Shown piece by piece: positions 47,514-60,306 of a DNA stretch of 64,000 nt. Source of the DNA: Myxocyprinus asiaticus (lineage: Eukaryota > Chordata > Actinopteri > Cypriniformes > Catostomidae). Position 1 is the first letter of the stretch, and each line of letters starts with the position of its first letter. The translations under genes were made by a program, and so were the position numbers. The stretch is taken from contig NC_059349.1 in assembly GCF_019703515.2 (NCBI RefSeq), positions 29,199,744-29,263,743 on the forward strand, in the 5' to 3' direction. The notes beneath the pieces are model-generated. The model made no database searches and had not been told where the DNA came from. It saw only the letters and a list, made by a program, of their open reading frames with translations.

Positions 47514-48044
47514 TCATGATCCTACATGTGAATTATCACATAGCATCTTAAGTGCTTTAATGAAAGAAAACCTGTCCTTTTGTACAAAATGAATTAACAC
47601 AGTTAATGTCAAAAATTTGCTTATTTGATTACTGATCACGAAATTTTGTGGAATCTTAAATATTTCTTATATTATGTTATTGTAATTATGCAATCACTAG
47701 CACACAAGCAACAGCGAGAGAGGAGCTGGCTATTTTATTTATATGAAGTTTTCGCACCTGACAGTCTGAAAATTCTCTGTTGACCTCTCTCATCAACAAG
47801 GCGCTCGCTGAATGTTTTTTGTTTTTGGCACCTGTGGAGGCGGAGGCATGGCCGAGCACCGTGCTGTGGAGAGTGCAGCAGGGCAGATGAGTGGTGAATG
47901 ATTTTCTCCTGTGCTTAACACCTGTCTTGTGTTTCAGTGAGGAGTGATTGGGGCTTTTAAGGAGAGGAGACAGCGGCAGTCGTGAGAGAGAGAGCCCAGC
48001 TGAGAAGTTGTTTGTGTGTGACGGCCACTGCCGTTTTGGGATTT
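47514..48044. other. spacer with a family Q scrap
   Basis: 'ttgacctctctcatcaacaa' at about 47780 matches a complement of family Q words at 40.12 kb. The rest, including the GC-richer 47830-48020 stretch, was not recognised. Confidence 0.4.
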
Positions 48045-48180
48045 TTGAGATGATACCGATTTTAGAGGGGGAAAATTCACCGATTATGGTGGCCGATATA
48101 GTTTCTGGAATGAAAATAGACCTTTTCTATGTGGATTGTGCACCGATATGATGATGCAAAGGTACTCAGAAGGCTGCTTT

Positions 48181-48607
48181 TTTTTTTCTCCCCAATTTGG
48201 AATGCCCAATTCCCAATGTGCTCTAAGTTCTCGTGGTGGCGTATTGACTCGCCTCAATCCGGGTGGCGGAGGACAAATCTCAGTTGCCTCCACATCTGAG
48301 ACCGTCAATCTGCGCATCTTATCACATGGCTTGTTGAGCGCGTTACCGCGGAGACATAGCGCGTGTGGAGGCATCACGCTATTCTCCGCGGCATCCACGC
48401 ACAACTCACCACACGCCCCACTGAGAATGAGAACCACATTATAGCGACCACAAGGAGGTTACCCCATGTGACTCTATCCTCCCTAGCAACCGGGTCAATT
48501 TGGTTGCTTAGGAGACCTGGCTGGAGTCACTCAGCACTCCCTGGATTTGAACTCGCGACTCCAGGGTGGTAGTCAGCATCTTTACTCGCTGAGCTACGCA
48601 GGCCCCC
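48181..48607 (-). repeat. tRNA-derived SINE, copy 2
   Basis: Flanked by a 13-base direct repeat with one mismatch (agaaggctgcttt at 48168-48180; agaaggttgcttt at 48608-48620). The body matches copy 1 at 24.4 kb throughout, head at the high coordinate and A-rich tail (poly-T on plus) at 48181. Confidence 0.92.
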
Positions 48608-48699
48608 AGAAGGTTGCTTTCTTAAATATTTTTATCAAAGAATATTTGACATTATTATTATACACTGTCAACCAATTCTAGAAATGAACGCTGAGAAAA

Positions 48700-49025
48700 T
48701 AAAAGAATAAATAATAATACAATAAATAGCTAAATAAACATCAGTATTGTATGTTCAGTGTCAGTCAATGGCTGATCATTTAAATAAAGAATAAATTAAA
48801 ATTTAGCTAAATAAAAATCAGTACTGTATGTTTAGTATCAGTCAATGGCTGACCATTTAAATAAAGAATAAATTCAAATAAAATAAATAGCTAAATAAAC
48901 ATCAGTACTGTTTAGTATCAGTCAATTGCTGACCATTTAAATAAAGAATAAATATAAATAAAATAAACAGCTAAATAAACATCAGTAGTACTGTTTAATA
49001 TCAGTCAAATGCTGACTATTTTAAT
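48700..49025. repeat. 77-84-base minisatellite, about four units
   Basis: Each unit has 'agctaaataaa-atcagta', 'agtatcagtcaatggctga' and 'catttaaataaagaataaa'. Unit starts fall near 48727, 48804, 48888 and 48968. Confidence 0.85.
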
Positions 49026-50055
49026 ACTGCCAGTTAATTATTGGCAGGTTGTAAAACAAGAAGCATTTACACCTGCTGAGTCGAGATAAACAGCGGCAAC
49101 GGTGTTACACCGTATTCTGCTATACAAGTTCAGGGGAAACTTTCAACAGTGGAAAACCAAACTTTTCAATATTACATTTTGTAAATGCAACGACTGGAAT
49201 TGTTCGGTTGAAGGGGGTACCAAACTGCGAATCCTGAACAAAACAATTTGGTGAATACATGTTTACACATTAGCTTCCACTCAGCTGACAAGGTTTGAAC
49301 ATAGCTACATGGTTAGCTAGTTACCTATATGCTCGTTGTCACAGAGAGTAAAAGATGGACTTTATTTACTTTCCAGCATTGCATCTCACCAATTAGGTAA
49401 CAACGTAGCATGAAATCAACACTCAACAGACACAATTCACCATGCTCTATTGTCTGCTGAGCTGCAAAAAGTTGCTCTGATGTTTACCTTTCAATCTGCT
49501 ACATTACTGACTGACAAACTATAGCTGGCTAACATAGAAAACAGATGTGAGAAACATGAGTGACATGGTTGTCAGGGACAGGGTTAACATTATATTAGTT
49601 ATACTTAAAAGGGAAAATGAGGGGGTCATTGTTTATTAACTTTCCAGTATGTATTTCACAAACTAGTTAACAACTTACCGTGAAGACACCGCTTAACACC
49701 GCACTGTCTGCAGAACCACCGTCAGCTCTGTAAACAATGGAGTCGGAGCGCGCTCTGCTGGACAAACTACGTTATGACACCAACTCTAAATCACCCCAAG
49801 CATTGTTTTCTGCATTAAATGTTCTGAAAAAAGTTTTCATATCTGCGCATATTGGAAAACATATACGCCAATACGATATATCTGTGAAAGCTAATATCGG
49901 CCTAAATCGGTCGGGCACTAGTTTTTATGTGAAGCTATATCATTGCGCATTTAAGCGAATGTATTGTGTTGTCATTCAATAAAAGTGACATTCCTGAGTT
50001 GGAATCGCTGTCTCCCGCTTCCACATTCCTTGAACCTCATTACAGTTCCATTCTG

Positions 50056-50318
50056 AATAAAACTCTAGAGACTGTTGTGCATGAAAATCCCAGGAGATCA
50101 GCAGTTACAGAAATACTCAAACCAGCCCGTCTGGCACCAACAAATATGCCACAGTTGAAATCACTAAGATCACATTTTTTCCCCTTTTTGATGGTTGATG
50201 TGAAAATTAACTGAAGGTCCTGACCTGTATCTGCATGATTTTATGCATTGCTTACACATGATTGACTGATTAGATAATTGTATGATTAAGTAGGTGTACA
50301 GGTGTTCCTAATAAAGGG
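50056..50318. mobile_element. Tc1/mariner-related fragment, family Q, copy 2
   Basis: 'ctctagagactgttgtgcat', 'cccaggagatcagcagtt', 'actcaaaccagcccgtctgg' and the ending 'gtacaggtgttcctaataaa' are a widespread fish repeat. The first part is the reverse of 39985-40060. Confidence 0.65.
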
Positions 50319-51650
50319 CTATAAACCTCACAGTATTGCAGTTCTATGTTTGCAAAATGTTGCTTTTAATACATTGAGCCTATGTAAGGAAATTGTGTGG
50401 GTCAGCTCTCAGTGGTCCAAGCCTTTCCGAGGCCTGGCCTGTTTGTGCCAGCACAAACCCTCCCTCTCTGCATTATTCACTGCATAGTGACCAAGGGAAA
50501 GCACTCTCCTCGTGCTTCATTTGAAATGATTTTTGCCTTGCATCAAAGCACATTTAGCTTGACACAGAGACAAAGGACGTTGCACACATGTGCATCTTCA
50601 GAGTCCCTGGAAATATTAAACATTAATGCTGGCATAATTTCTGTGGCTCCCAAGGAGCTGAGGAGTGCAGCCTTGCAGTCATCAGTGAATTATGTGTTTT
50701 TCCCAATGGCGGAAAGATTGTCAAAATCAATTGTGCGCCAGGTGGTGAGACAATTCAGTGTTTAAATCCGTGTTTAAAAGCTTATGGCAATACTGATATG
50801 GCAGGGCCTTCATGCATCCCACATTGACTATTGAATCTAATCTTTTTTATTGTCTTTCTCATCTCTGTTTTATAAATACTTGGCAGCGAGATCTTAAAGC
50901 AGTTTATTTTGTATAGAGTTGCACAAACATCTGCATATATATATGCGTGATCAGATCTGAATGCATTTTCTTTGTGTGCAAATGTATGGATGTGTGCTTC
51001 CATCTCAGGCCTTGCCACAGCAAGCAGAAGCGTATGTACACCGACTGCACTGTCTGTTCAGCAGCTGCATGAGTGAGCAGATTCTACATTTAGCCAGCCA
51101 TTATTTATGTGCTGTGTAGATTCAGCCCCGCAGAGCACGGCAAGACACTTTAACATCAAAGCCAAATGAGCAGGGCCTCCACTTTCCCGTAGGAACATGC
51201 TTTTGATTCTCTCTTTCTATCTCATCCCTCTCCTCCACGCTCCCTCTCTCCATCGAGTGTTTCCCCCTCACCCCAGCACAAGTTTCCAGGGTCACCTGAC
51301 GCAGAGCAGGGGCCTGCTGAGGGTTGGTCTCTCCTCCTGGGCCTGCCGTGCCTGTGAATTACAGCGCCGTTCCACGTTATTAAACATGACACTCCAGTAA
51401 GATAATGTAGGCTTTCTTCATCCCCATTTGAAATCCTAATCTCATTTCTTTGATTAATAGGCGCTGATCTGCATATCAAGGGCTCTTGTTAATTTACTCC
51501 AGCAAAACCCCCATTTTTATGATGCACTCGCAAAAGAGATTGAGAGAGATTGCGTGGGGGGAGCGCCCATATCAGTGTTCCCAGTCTCTGCCCTTCTCCT
51601 CATGGTGATATGATGCATGGAGAGTGAGATGAAAGTGGTAGATGTATAAA
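50319..51650. other. single-copy-looking region, possible conserved non-coding DNA
   Basis: No repeat family recurs here. At 51375-51535 a compact stretch has several homeodomain-type AT cores ('tttgattaatagg', 'cttgttaatttac') in otherwise balanced sequence, the look of a developmental enhancer. Open frames (for example 50397-50765) have no domain features. This is inference from composition only. Confidence 0.3.
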
Positions 51651-52151
51651 CATGGGGGCAGCTCTTTTGAGTGATATGAGCCTTTTTGAGGATGCAGATC
51701 TCATTGGGATCATCACTGCAGGTTTTGCATTCCACACACTGCGTTATGTTAGTAGAGACAACGCCCCTCAATCCTGCTTCCCCAACATTTCAAATCGCAA
51801 GGAAGATTGCTTTCATTTCATCACAGACCTTCAATAATTTTCAAAGACCTTACATACATACTTACAGGTTTCCTTCTGTAGCTATTATTCCCTTTAATGT
51901 TATCTAGAAGTACTTCTCACTCTACTGCTGCTGACTGGCTCACTTCCTGTATGGCTGTACCCTGCTGAAAAGACCAGAATTCATCACCATCATACAGTAT
52001 GTTATGTTTTGAATGATGGTTCCCAGCATGGGATACTGGTGTCCCCACGAGGCTTCTTCACTAGCTTAACCAACAAGACTTCCTTGGGCATTAAATGCAA
52101 ATTTTTACTCTACACCACATGCATCCTTTGTGTGGTTCTGAACCAATCATT
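51651..52151. other. spacer, nothing recognised
   Basis: Single-copy-looking, no open frame of note. Confidence 0.4.
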
Positions 52152-52556
52152 AAAGGGGTCATGACATGAAGAATAAAATTTTCCTTGATCTTTTGACATA
52201 GAAGAGGTCATTGCACAATAAAAATATACTGTAAGTTTCAGAACTCAAAACTTCCTTCCCGCTGCAAAAAGAGCATTTATTGAAACCAAGCTGCCAAAAA
52301 GACTCTGCTCTTGATTGACCACAGAAGGTCAATCAAGAGCAGAGAATCATAATAGTGGGCGTTTATGGTCAAGTCTTAAAGAAGCAGCACCAAAACCAAG
52401 CGTTTCTGAAAGAAGGTCAGAATGAGGATAGGAAATTATTGTGTTTTACAAATATACGGTATGTTTTTTTGTGCAAAAAATCTTTACTAATATTATAAGT
52501 GAACCTCAAGGAAAATATTAAAATAATTTAAAAAAATGCTGCCATGTCCCCTTTTT
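52152..52556. mobile_element. inverted-end element, family O, copy 2
   Basis: 'aaaggggtcatgacatgaag' to 'gccatgtccccttttt'; shares 'aattttccttgatcttttga' and 'ctgtaagtttcagaac' with the 36.97-kb copy. A perfect inner hairpin around 52305-52345 ('ctctgctcttgattgacc' and its complement) is unique to this copy. Confidence 0.75.
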
Positions 52557-54649
52557 AATTCCTTTTTGCTGTTTAAAAATATTGTACTACTATATAGGCA
52601 GTGTATTTAAATAAATGATACTGTAAATATAAAGTTATATCTTATCACTATTATGAATAGATAGTCCACTAGTTATATTTTCATTGGAAGTTTGAAGGGA
52701 CCCAGGTTCAATCCTGACCTAACATCCATTTTTAATGATCAGCTTACATAACCATAACTCATGAATACAGCAACAAAAAAAAGGTTACGCGAAAGAAAAG
52801 GCTGTCAGCCGGAGAGACGGCAGAAACAGCACTAGAAATATGCTTTGTAAACATTACTCGCCAGGGTTCAGGTCAGTGAAATTTCAGTAATCAAGTTGTC
52901 TGCCCTGTGTTTATGCTGCATCCGAATATGCATACTTTACTACAGTACTGTACAGTACGCTAATGTGGTAGTATGTCCGTGTCCTAATTCTCAGTATTCA
53001 TAAAAGAGTACGCGAGAAATACCTGGATGATTTTTTACAGTCTATTTAACTATTTTTATCAATATTTTTCAGTATTGAATTGATTATTAGTGTATGTTAA
53101 ATAATAATAATAAAAATATCTGTTGTATTTTTGATTTAATTTGTCACTGAGCACATTATATTCATATTCATAACAATGAATAATTTTATAGCATTTGTTA
53201 ATCTTGCTTAATGTTAAATTAAAAAATAAAGCTGTACACAAACACTGTGATGTGGCATGTTTTTTTGTTGGCAGGTTAGGTTGTCACGTAAAACCACCAC
53301 ATAGCCACGTAACCCGTTAAGTCACTGTTTGGTTCTGAAGTCAGTGGAAAAGTGAGCCAGTTTGCTACAAGAATCAGCAGAGCACAGATTCTGTCACGAG
53401 AACCAGCACCATTTCGGTGGATAAGGGCTATGTGTGACCTTTCCAGCTCAGTAGAGCACAACAGGGCACAAGATGCCTAGGGCGCCTCCCCATCTGATCC
53501 CTCACCTACAGGCAAGAAGGGAGGCAGGCATGCCTGGGTCAATAACACTCCCCAATTATTGAGTCAAACAGGGGGTGATGTGAGAACTCATCAGTGAATG
53601 GCTACTCATCCCTTTGTATCAGTTCTAGATTCTACAACAGCATGGTGGTATGTTCTCATGGCTGAGAAGCAGCAGGGAGCAGATCCTTGCCCGAGAACCA
53701 TAGCTTGTTAGGAATTCAGACGTGGTCAAGACAGACACTCCAAACTTTCTGAGACTTCCAAGCATGTGGAGGGGACTAGTTGGGGAGGGATGCCGCCTGT
53801 CTTCTCCCCCTGGAGGCTGAGCTCAGATCTGAGAACTACCAATTGTTGTGCTTACCTTCATCTAGCGCACAGTGATTATCCCTCTTTCACAGGAAACATA
53901 ACCACTTATCAATGGTTCATCTTTCAAGTATGCCTCCATCTAAATGCTCCCTGATTTGTTTTGGTTTTCAGGTGCAGTGAAGAGAATGAGTAATGGTCAT
54001 GCTTTTGGCTGCTTTGCTGAAGAGAAGGGCCCACTTGATTGCAAGATGAGACATTTATGTAACAATCAGGACAAAAGATCCAATTTGTGTTGTTCCCAAC
54101 GCTTTACCTGTTGTCACTTCCATATTATGAGTGCCAATGAAAGTAGATAAATGCAGGCTTGTAGCTCTTTTTAAAAGGTGTTGGCTAAGGTAAAGTATGA
54201 ACAAGAATGGATGTCCACCCATCAGTCAGTTTTTGACAATGAAGACCAATTGACCTCTATATTTCTCTTGTAAACAAAGGGATAACACCAATGGTGCATG
54301 TCGACTTGGACTAACACTGACATACTGCATAGGGGCATGGATGAAGCATTACTCAAATGCAAAAGTTTTCAGTTACCAGCGCCATTGTAGAAATTCCTTA
54401 CTCACAGTCAATCATGATTAATTTAATCCATGAGTGAAAGTGTCAAATAACTGAGATTAAGTGAGCAGTATTTGGCTGGTCATGTGATCCCAACATGGCA
54501 GCCCCCAGCTTTTATAAGATTTAAAAAACATCTTTTATAAGATTAGTAATATGTCTTAAACACATGTAAGTGCTCATGATTTTATACATGTTTCAAAATT
54601 GCAATTCATTTCTTAAGGAGTAAAACGTTTTTAATGAGGAAAAAAATTC
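52557..54649. other. spacer with few repeats
   Basis: Contains a 'gcatccgaatatgcatac' fragment near 52918 and a family C scrap near 54450-54505. The remainder, including 53240-53960, resembles no repeat or gene that I know. Confidence 0.4.
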
Positions 54650-54960
54650 TGAGTACACCTTTAATGTTATGTAGGCATATATTTTAATGTCATTTCTGCA
54701 CCACTAGCATCACCAAATTAAATTGCAAAAATAATCACTGTTTTCAAAGAGGTTACAGAATACTCCCATCTGCCACTGGTTTAACAAACAAATAGCCCCG
54801 CCTCTAACTTGCACCATTGTTTGAGCAAATATTGCTGTGTCAGGCTGGTCAGATGCTTAAGCAAACAGCTGTTTTAACAGCGCCACAAAGCCAAGATTTT
54901 ACACTTCTCTGGGATTCAGTTTACCAATGGCTAACTTATAGTTGCCATTGCATTGAATTT
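54650..54960. repeat. dispersed repeat, family S, copy 3
   Basis: 'tgtcatttctgcaccactag', 'ccatctgccactggttta', 'atagccccgcctctaac' and 'gtcaggctggtcag' parallel the 45.34-kb copy. Confidence 0.55.
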
Positions 54961-54999
54961 AGCCAACAGGACTGGATTACATTATCATTGAATAATCTC

Positions 55000-55095
55000 C
55001 TTTTGTGTTCCACAAATGAAAGTAAGTCATATGGGTTTGGAACAACATAAGGGTAAGTAAATGATGACAGAATTTTCGATTTTTAGGGTATTCCT
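55000..55095. repeat. family B MITE fragment (right end)
   Basis: 'tccttttgtgttccacaaat', 'gggtaagtaaatgatgacag' and 'ggtattcct' match family B right ends. Confidence 0.7.
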
Positions 55096-55099
55096 GTAG

Positions 55100-56280
55100 A
55101 CAATGAAAAAATTATAAACTTCATCTTTAAAAGAACAGTCTTTCCACTACCACCAACATCCACAGTAACTGTTCAGTTCACAAGCATCCCGATGAAAAGT
55201 AGAAGATGCTACAGTATTAAGATGCTTTCAAATAATGTAAAGCTTCACTTTTCCTAATTTGTGGCTTGTAGCCAGAGGTATGATGAGGTAATTAACCAGC
55301 TCATTTCCAAAACACCTCTGAGGGTCTTAAAGCAAGACAATGGCTAATTTACAGGTTAATGATTAAGATGGAGGAAAGGTCAACATTGCAAGAATCAATT
55401 TGCAAGCTCTCTCTACACTGGGGAATCCTGGGGAAATCTACTAGTAGATATTGTAGACAAAACAACGGATGGGCACACAGCCCAAAAAGCTGAAGATTAT
55501 TGTGAAATAAATTGAGGGCGGGCTCCTCAGGCTGCAGTCTAGGGCAAGGCAATACAGTCACAATTATGTTAGCTCAGACAATGAAAATCTTGAAAGTTCG
55601 GTGTCCTTCGGTCAGGCAAAGCAGTTGTATTAATACAGCTAATTTGAAAACAGGTGTTACAGACCAAGCATATTATAACTGACATACTGTATATACTGTA
55701 AATGCCATCACTCATCTGTCGCTTCAAGATTATACTTTGTATCAGACTAAATTAGCTCCTCCACAGTGGCTGAATGTTAGAAATATATAAACAACACTGT
55801 CACAGGCCCTGCCACTTGGTGATGACATTGTCATTGGAAGGCCCATTGTGGCTCTGTTCATTTGATGATGCAGTGTCTGACCACTCCGAAGGTGACATAT
55901 TTCTGTGATCTACAAGCTCTGAAATTGTGATTATAAACATGCAAGTAAAATCACATTGCAGTCAGGGAAAATAACCTGGCTAAAATAATTAATAGAGGAG
56001 TCCTCTGTGTGACTAGCACTCTCAGCATAAATAACCTGGAAATGTTTGTAATAACCATGGTAACAGAGTCATAATTGCTAGAAAGTGCTCTTTTCTCTGA
56101 GAAGTGGTGTGGAAGAAAAAGACGGAAAATTAGTCCTTGCTCACAGTTAAACCTCCATTAGTTGTATGCATTGTGTGCAGTTATTTGTGTCTCAAAAGAC
56201 AGCTCTGCCACAGGCTTTCGGGCCCATTCTTTTGGTCAGAATGAGGGCAGCTAGCCTTTAGGTTTGTGAAATTTTTTTCC
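55100..56280. other. single-copy-looking region, possible conserved non-coding DNA
   Basis: Two parts stand out: 55270-55420 ('gatgaggtaattaaccagc', 'aggttaatgattaagatgg') and 55860-56080 ('ggctaaaataattaatagag', 'gtaataaccatggtaac'), rich in TAATTA-type cores with balanced surroundings. No open reading frame or repeat. Confidence 0.3.
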
Positions 56281-56285
56281 TCTCA

Positions 56286-56310
56286 CAAAAAAAAAAAAAA
56301 AAAAAAAAAA
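56286..56310. repeat. poly-A tract
   Basis: A run of about 25 A, not attached to any recognised retroelement. Confidence 0.85.
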
Positions 56311-56732
56311 GTAGTCACATCCGCAAATGTTCACAGATAAAGACTGTGGAAATTATGTAAAGTGCCTGCTGTATTAAGCTTTTTAAATGAAAGCATTCTC
56401 TTTCAGCTGGAAAAAATCTGCAACTTGGTCTCATAGAATCACTTTAGTATACCTACATTTTTGCAAAATGATTTTTACGTGGCCTGTTGTAGGTATCGCA
56501 GCACTTTCCTGGTTAAACAAATACTAGAGTCACTACAACAATAATGACTTTTATTTACCTTCACACAAATCACAAGTAAAATAGCATATTATGAGTTGAA
56601 TAACATTAACTTTTTGCCCTGTTCCTCACACAATACTATCATCAAAACACTTTTACTCTTTACAAAGATTTGTAAAGTGATACATTTTAATCTTTGCATA
56701 GAAACACAAGCTTGATCAAATGTGATCAAATT

Positions 56733-56830
56733 GGTGGCAGCTCGATTGATAGTGTTGCCCTTGCCCAAATGACAAAGGTTTGAGTCCTGAAGATGGGATG
56801 TCATGCGAGTTGATAGTGTCATAAAAGCAC
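56733..56830 (+). repeat. possible tRNA-like SINE head
   Basis: 'tggcagctcgattgatagtg' followed by 'aaggtttgagtcctg' has A-box-like and B-box-like words in tRNA spacing. No body or tail is evident, so this is weak. Confidence 0.25.
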
Positions 56831-58281
56831 CACAAAGTGACATTGTTGCTTCGTCTCACATTTGCTTATTTAACATTAGTAAAGTTTAGGTTTAGTGTAG
56901 GGAGGTAGGTTTTGTTGATTTAAAACTCAATAGAGCATTAATCTTAAAAAACTCATCTGTTTGGGAGAACATTAACTCGCTTTTAGCACCACACAGTGGA
57001 CATTTCACCTCGGAGCTATGGCGATACGTGTAATGAACCACGTAACATCACTTAGCAAAAATTTTGCCACAGTCACATAATTTTCTAAAACCAAGCCTTC
57101 AACACAGCCGGATCTACAAGGCCAGATTATGTTTAAAACATGAAACAGACATAAGTACACCACAAGATGATTTCATATGATACAAATTTGATACAGATTT
57201 CAGGTTTTTCCTGTCACTGGATCCCACGTTAGTGATTCTGTAAGCTGACTCCTTTGTAAAGCATGTCCTGTCTCAACCACACAACAACAGGTTTGAATCA
57301 TGTTAGAGCGAGACACTGGAACCTTGTGATTAATAAAGATATTATTCTTGTTGGCATTCTCTTTGCTGTGAACAGGGGAAGGAAAATTCCTGGCATGTAA
57401 GCGAGTGAGAACGCTCAGAGTGAGAGAGTGCAAGGTAAGACGGAGAGAATGCAGAGTGAATGGCACCGTGCTGGAGGAATGGTGGCAAAAAGCACAGAGA
57501 ACAAGATCCTCCAGATACTGCTCATTCCTGCTCCACTTTTGTGCACTTGGGCTATGTCCTTTTCCTTTGTCATGCAGCGGTCCTCTCTAGGCACACTGCA
57601 TACAGTCTTCCATGAAGCAATTGTTCAAGAGTTGCTCAAATAGTGTTGTGTGATATGTCCACAGCTACCCATCACAGTACAGCTAATATTCTGGATTTAG
57701 TGGAGGAGCTGGAGGCCAGGGGCCGATTTGAGGGCCTGCAGTGCCCCACCTCTCTATGGGGGACAGTGGAAGGCTTTGTTCCCCTCTCATGCCTTGCATT
57801 CCCCATGCAGCCAGGCCTATGTGGAAGGCAGAGTTCATAGAGTGGGGACAGGAGCCTTTTCTCTTGTGCTAAATCCAGCCCCAGGCACACCCATTTAACA
57901 CAAAATGAACCTACGGTTCCAGGACCTCTATAATTAAATAAGAACAGCCAGAGACAATGAGAGCAGAGTGGGATGCTGTGAGGTGCTGGCTGAGTGTTTG
58001 GGTGGGGATTAATATATGCCTGGCAGCAAGAGGAACAAATATTGTATAAGATGCTTATGGCTTAGTGAGTGTGACAGCGAATCACATGTAAATTTATGGG
58101 TTACTTGGTAAAATAGCTTCATATGGGGTGGTTGTTTTTGCAAATATTCAGCTTCCCACATACAGTAACATGGTACATATCATGTTCAAATGATGGAATG
58201 TTTTTTCCATTACGTTTTGTCATGAAAATAGCTTATTAAGAGAAAATGGACTGTTATTGTAAACAGTATACAGTATATACA

Positions 58282-58282
<1 letters not shown>
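56831..58282. other. single-copy-looking spacer
   Basis: 57440-57990 is GC-balanced with overlapping 60-70-codon frames on both strands, none showing a domain or good splice sites. No repeats recognised. Confidence 0.35.

Positions 58283-58372
<90 letters not shown>
58283..58372. repeat. (TA)n-(CA)n compound microsatellite
   Basis: About 22 TA units directly followed by about 23 CA units. Confidence 0.95.
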
Positions 58373-58376
<4 letters not shown>

Positions 58377-58558
58377 TAGGCCTTCAATTAAATTTGTTTC
58401 ATATATGAATTGATATATTTATACATTAGGAACTCATTCAAACTCAGACTGAGTTAACCATTTATCTTTTAATTTACAGTAATGCCAGAGATACCGAAAT
58501 CTTAAAGTTGCATAACAATAAATTGTTGAATGAAGCACAGTTACATATAACAAAAGCT

Positions 58559-58857
58559 TAAAGGCATAGTTCATCCCCAAAAATGTTCAATTATTTAATT
58601 GTTCAGTCGTGTTGTTCTAAACCCATATGCCTTTCTTTATTCTGTGCAGAACAAAAGGATATGGTAGGGTTTTTTTAGCCTCAGTCACTATTCATTTTCA
58701 TTGTATAGAAAAAGATGCAATTAAAGTGAATGGTCACTGAGGCTAACATTATGCCAAACATTTCCTTTTGTGTTCCTTGGAAGAAAGAAAGTCATCTAGG
58801 TTTGGAACAACATTAGGGTGAGTAGATGATGACAGAAATTTTTATTTTGTCCCTTAA
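58559..58857. repeat. short palindromic MITE, family B
   Basis: 'taaaggcatagttcatccc' to 'tttattttgtccctta', with 'aaacccatatgcctttctt' mirrored by 'aagtcatctaggtttgg'. Confidence 0.85.
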
Positions 58858-59920
58858 AAAGTATAGTTTTTCTACTAATAAAATTAATGTTACTTTTATA
58901 AATTGATATATAAGTACATTTGGAACTCATACAAACTCAAAGTTTGAGAATCGTTAACATTTGTCCTTTAATTTACTCTACTGAAATCCCATAGCAACAA
59001 CATGCTATGTTTAATGAAGCACAGTTGCAGATAACAAGCTTAACAAAGGACAGTAGCTATAATTAGCCTTGAAAATGTAGCTATGATTAGGTAAATAACA
59101 GCTAACCGTAGCATTTTGTAATGTGGCCACACAGATTTGATGAGCATCGTTTTTGTTTGCTTGCATTGTCAAATAGAGCGTTGGTTGCTGCTCTGTGATT
59201 GGCTGATTCTTTTTCGCTGAGAGGAGAGTGGGGAGTCGCCCCCAGGCAGCTGTTGTTGCCTCCATCCAAAAGAATTGGAGCAGACATCTCAGGGCTGGCT
59301 GTGCTGCAAGCTCCCTGTAGAGGATTTGTTTAATGGAAATTTGGTGTAGGCAACATCCCCCAGAGGGACACTGAGCTGAAACAAATCACAAGGACGTTTG
59401 CAGAAATATGACATTTTACCCGCCACTGGCATCACTAATCATTAACACCATGATGTACCAGTCCAGTACACACACATCATAGAAATAGCATGAGAGTCTG
59501 CACACCTGCTTCCTTGCTCTTGCCGCCATTTTGTGTTGTCCATTGATGTGGGAGCAAATGCTCTTTCTGGTTTATCAAAATGTTTGAGGCATTGATGATC
59601 AATTTTAACAAGATGTTTTTTGCTGGTGACACTGTCCTGCTATCATTAATATTTATAGCTTACAATAATACACAAAATAGATGTTTACTAAATATATTAG
59701 CTCTGTTCCAAAACCTAGTGAGCTGCCTTGCCTACTGCCAACATAGGTAGCTGTCTAAAGTAGCATCCTAACCATCATGGAACCTCATAAGTGACTGAGG
59801 CAACATACACACTAATACATTTTTGGCTGAAAACTCAGTTTACTATTTCTCAACCACATCGTTTTGTTTAGTATGAGGTACTAGAGAATATTTTCAAGAG
59901 TCTTTTTTTGCGTGGAGGAA
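58858..59920. other. single-copy-looking spacer before the DIRS element
   Basis: 59280-59420 has balanced, low-repeat sequence ('agaggatttgtttaatgg', 'gagctgaaacaaatcacaag') that could be conserved non-coding DNA. The minus frames at 59011-59287 lack family features. Confidence 0.35.
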
Positions 59921-59971
59921 AACATCCTGGTTACTTGCGTAACCTCCATTCCCTGATGGAGGGAACTAGAC

Positions 59972-60146
59972 GTTGTGTCGATGTAGTGACACTAGGGGTC
60001 ACTCTTGGGAGCCCAAGACACCTCTGGTCTTTGATAAAAGGCCAATGAAAATTGGCGAGTGGTATTTGCATGCCACTCCCCCGGACATACGGGTATAAAA
60101 GGAGCTGGTATGCAACCACTCATTCAGGTTTTATGCTGAGGAGCCG
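59972..60146 (+). repeat. DIRS left inverted terminal repeat
   Basis: 'gttgtgtcgatgtagtgaca', 'ccaatgaaaattggcgagtg' and 'cggacatacgggtataaaag' are repeated in complement at the right end. TATA box at 60093-60102. Confidence 0.92.
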
Positions 60147-60227
60147 AGACAAAGTCCGGCCATTTCAGCGGGTAGTTCAGCATTGTGGCAGGAGGGACAC
60201 AACTTCTCGTTCCCTGCATCAGGGTAC

Positions 60228-60306
60228 GGAGGTTACGCAAGTAACCAGGATGTTCCCTATCTGTCACTCACTCAACGTTGTGTCAATGTAGTGACACTAG
60301 GGGTCC
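60228..60306. repeat. DIRS internal complementary region
   Basis: 'ggaggttacgcaagtaacca' is the complement of the left outer end (59921-59947). From GTT 60252-60254 onward, 'gttccctatctgtcactcac' is the complement of the right outer end (63987 downwards). The two meet at the shared trinucleotide. Confidence 0.9.

Larger units (their letters stand above)
48045..49921. mobile_element. composite element, family T ('cggtcgggcactag' end)
   Basis: The right end 'aatcggtcgggcactag' with internal 'ctaatatcggcc', and the left part 'ataccgattttag' / 'gtggccgatatag', look like the two ends of one DNA element. Between them lie a SINE and a 77-84-base minisatellite. The left boundary is vague. No transposase is visible. 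Confidence 0.5.

Noticed and set aside
57428..57890. Overlapping frames at 57.4-57.9 kb that might be exons
   Set aside because: Frames overlap on both strands, lack splice consensus at sensible positions and show no recognisable motif.
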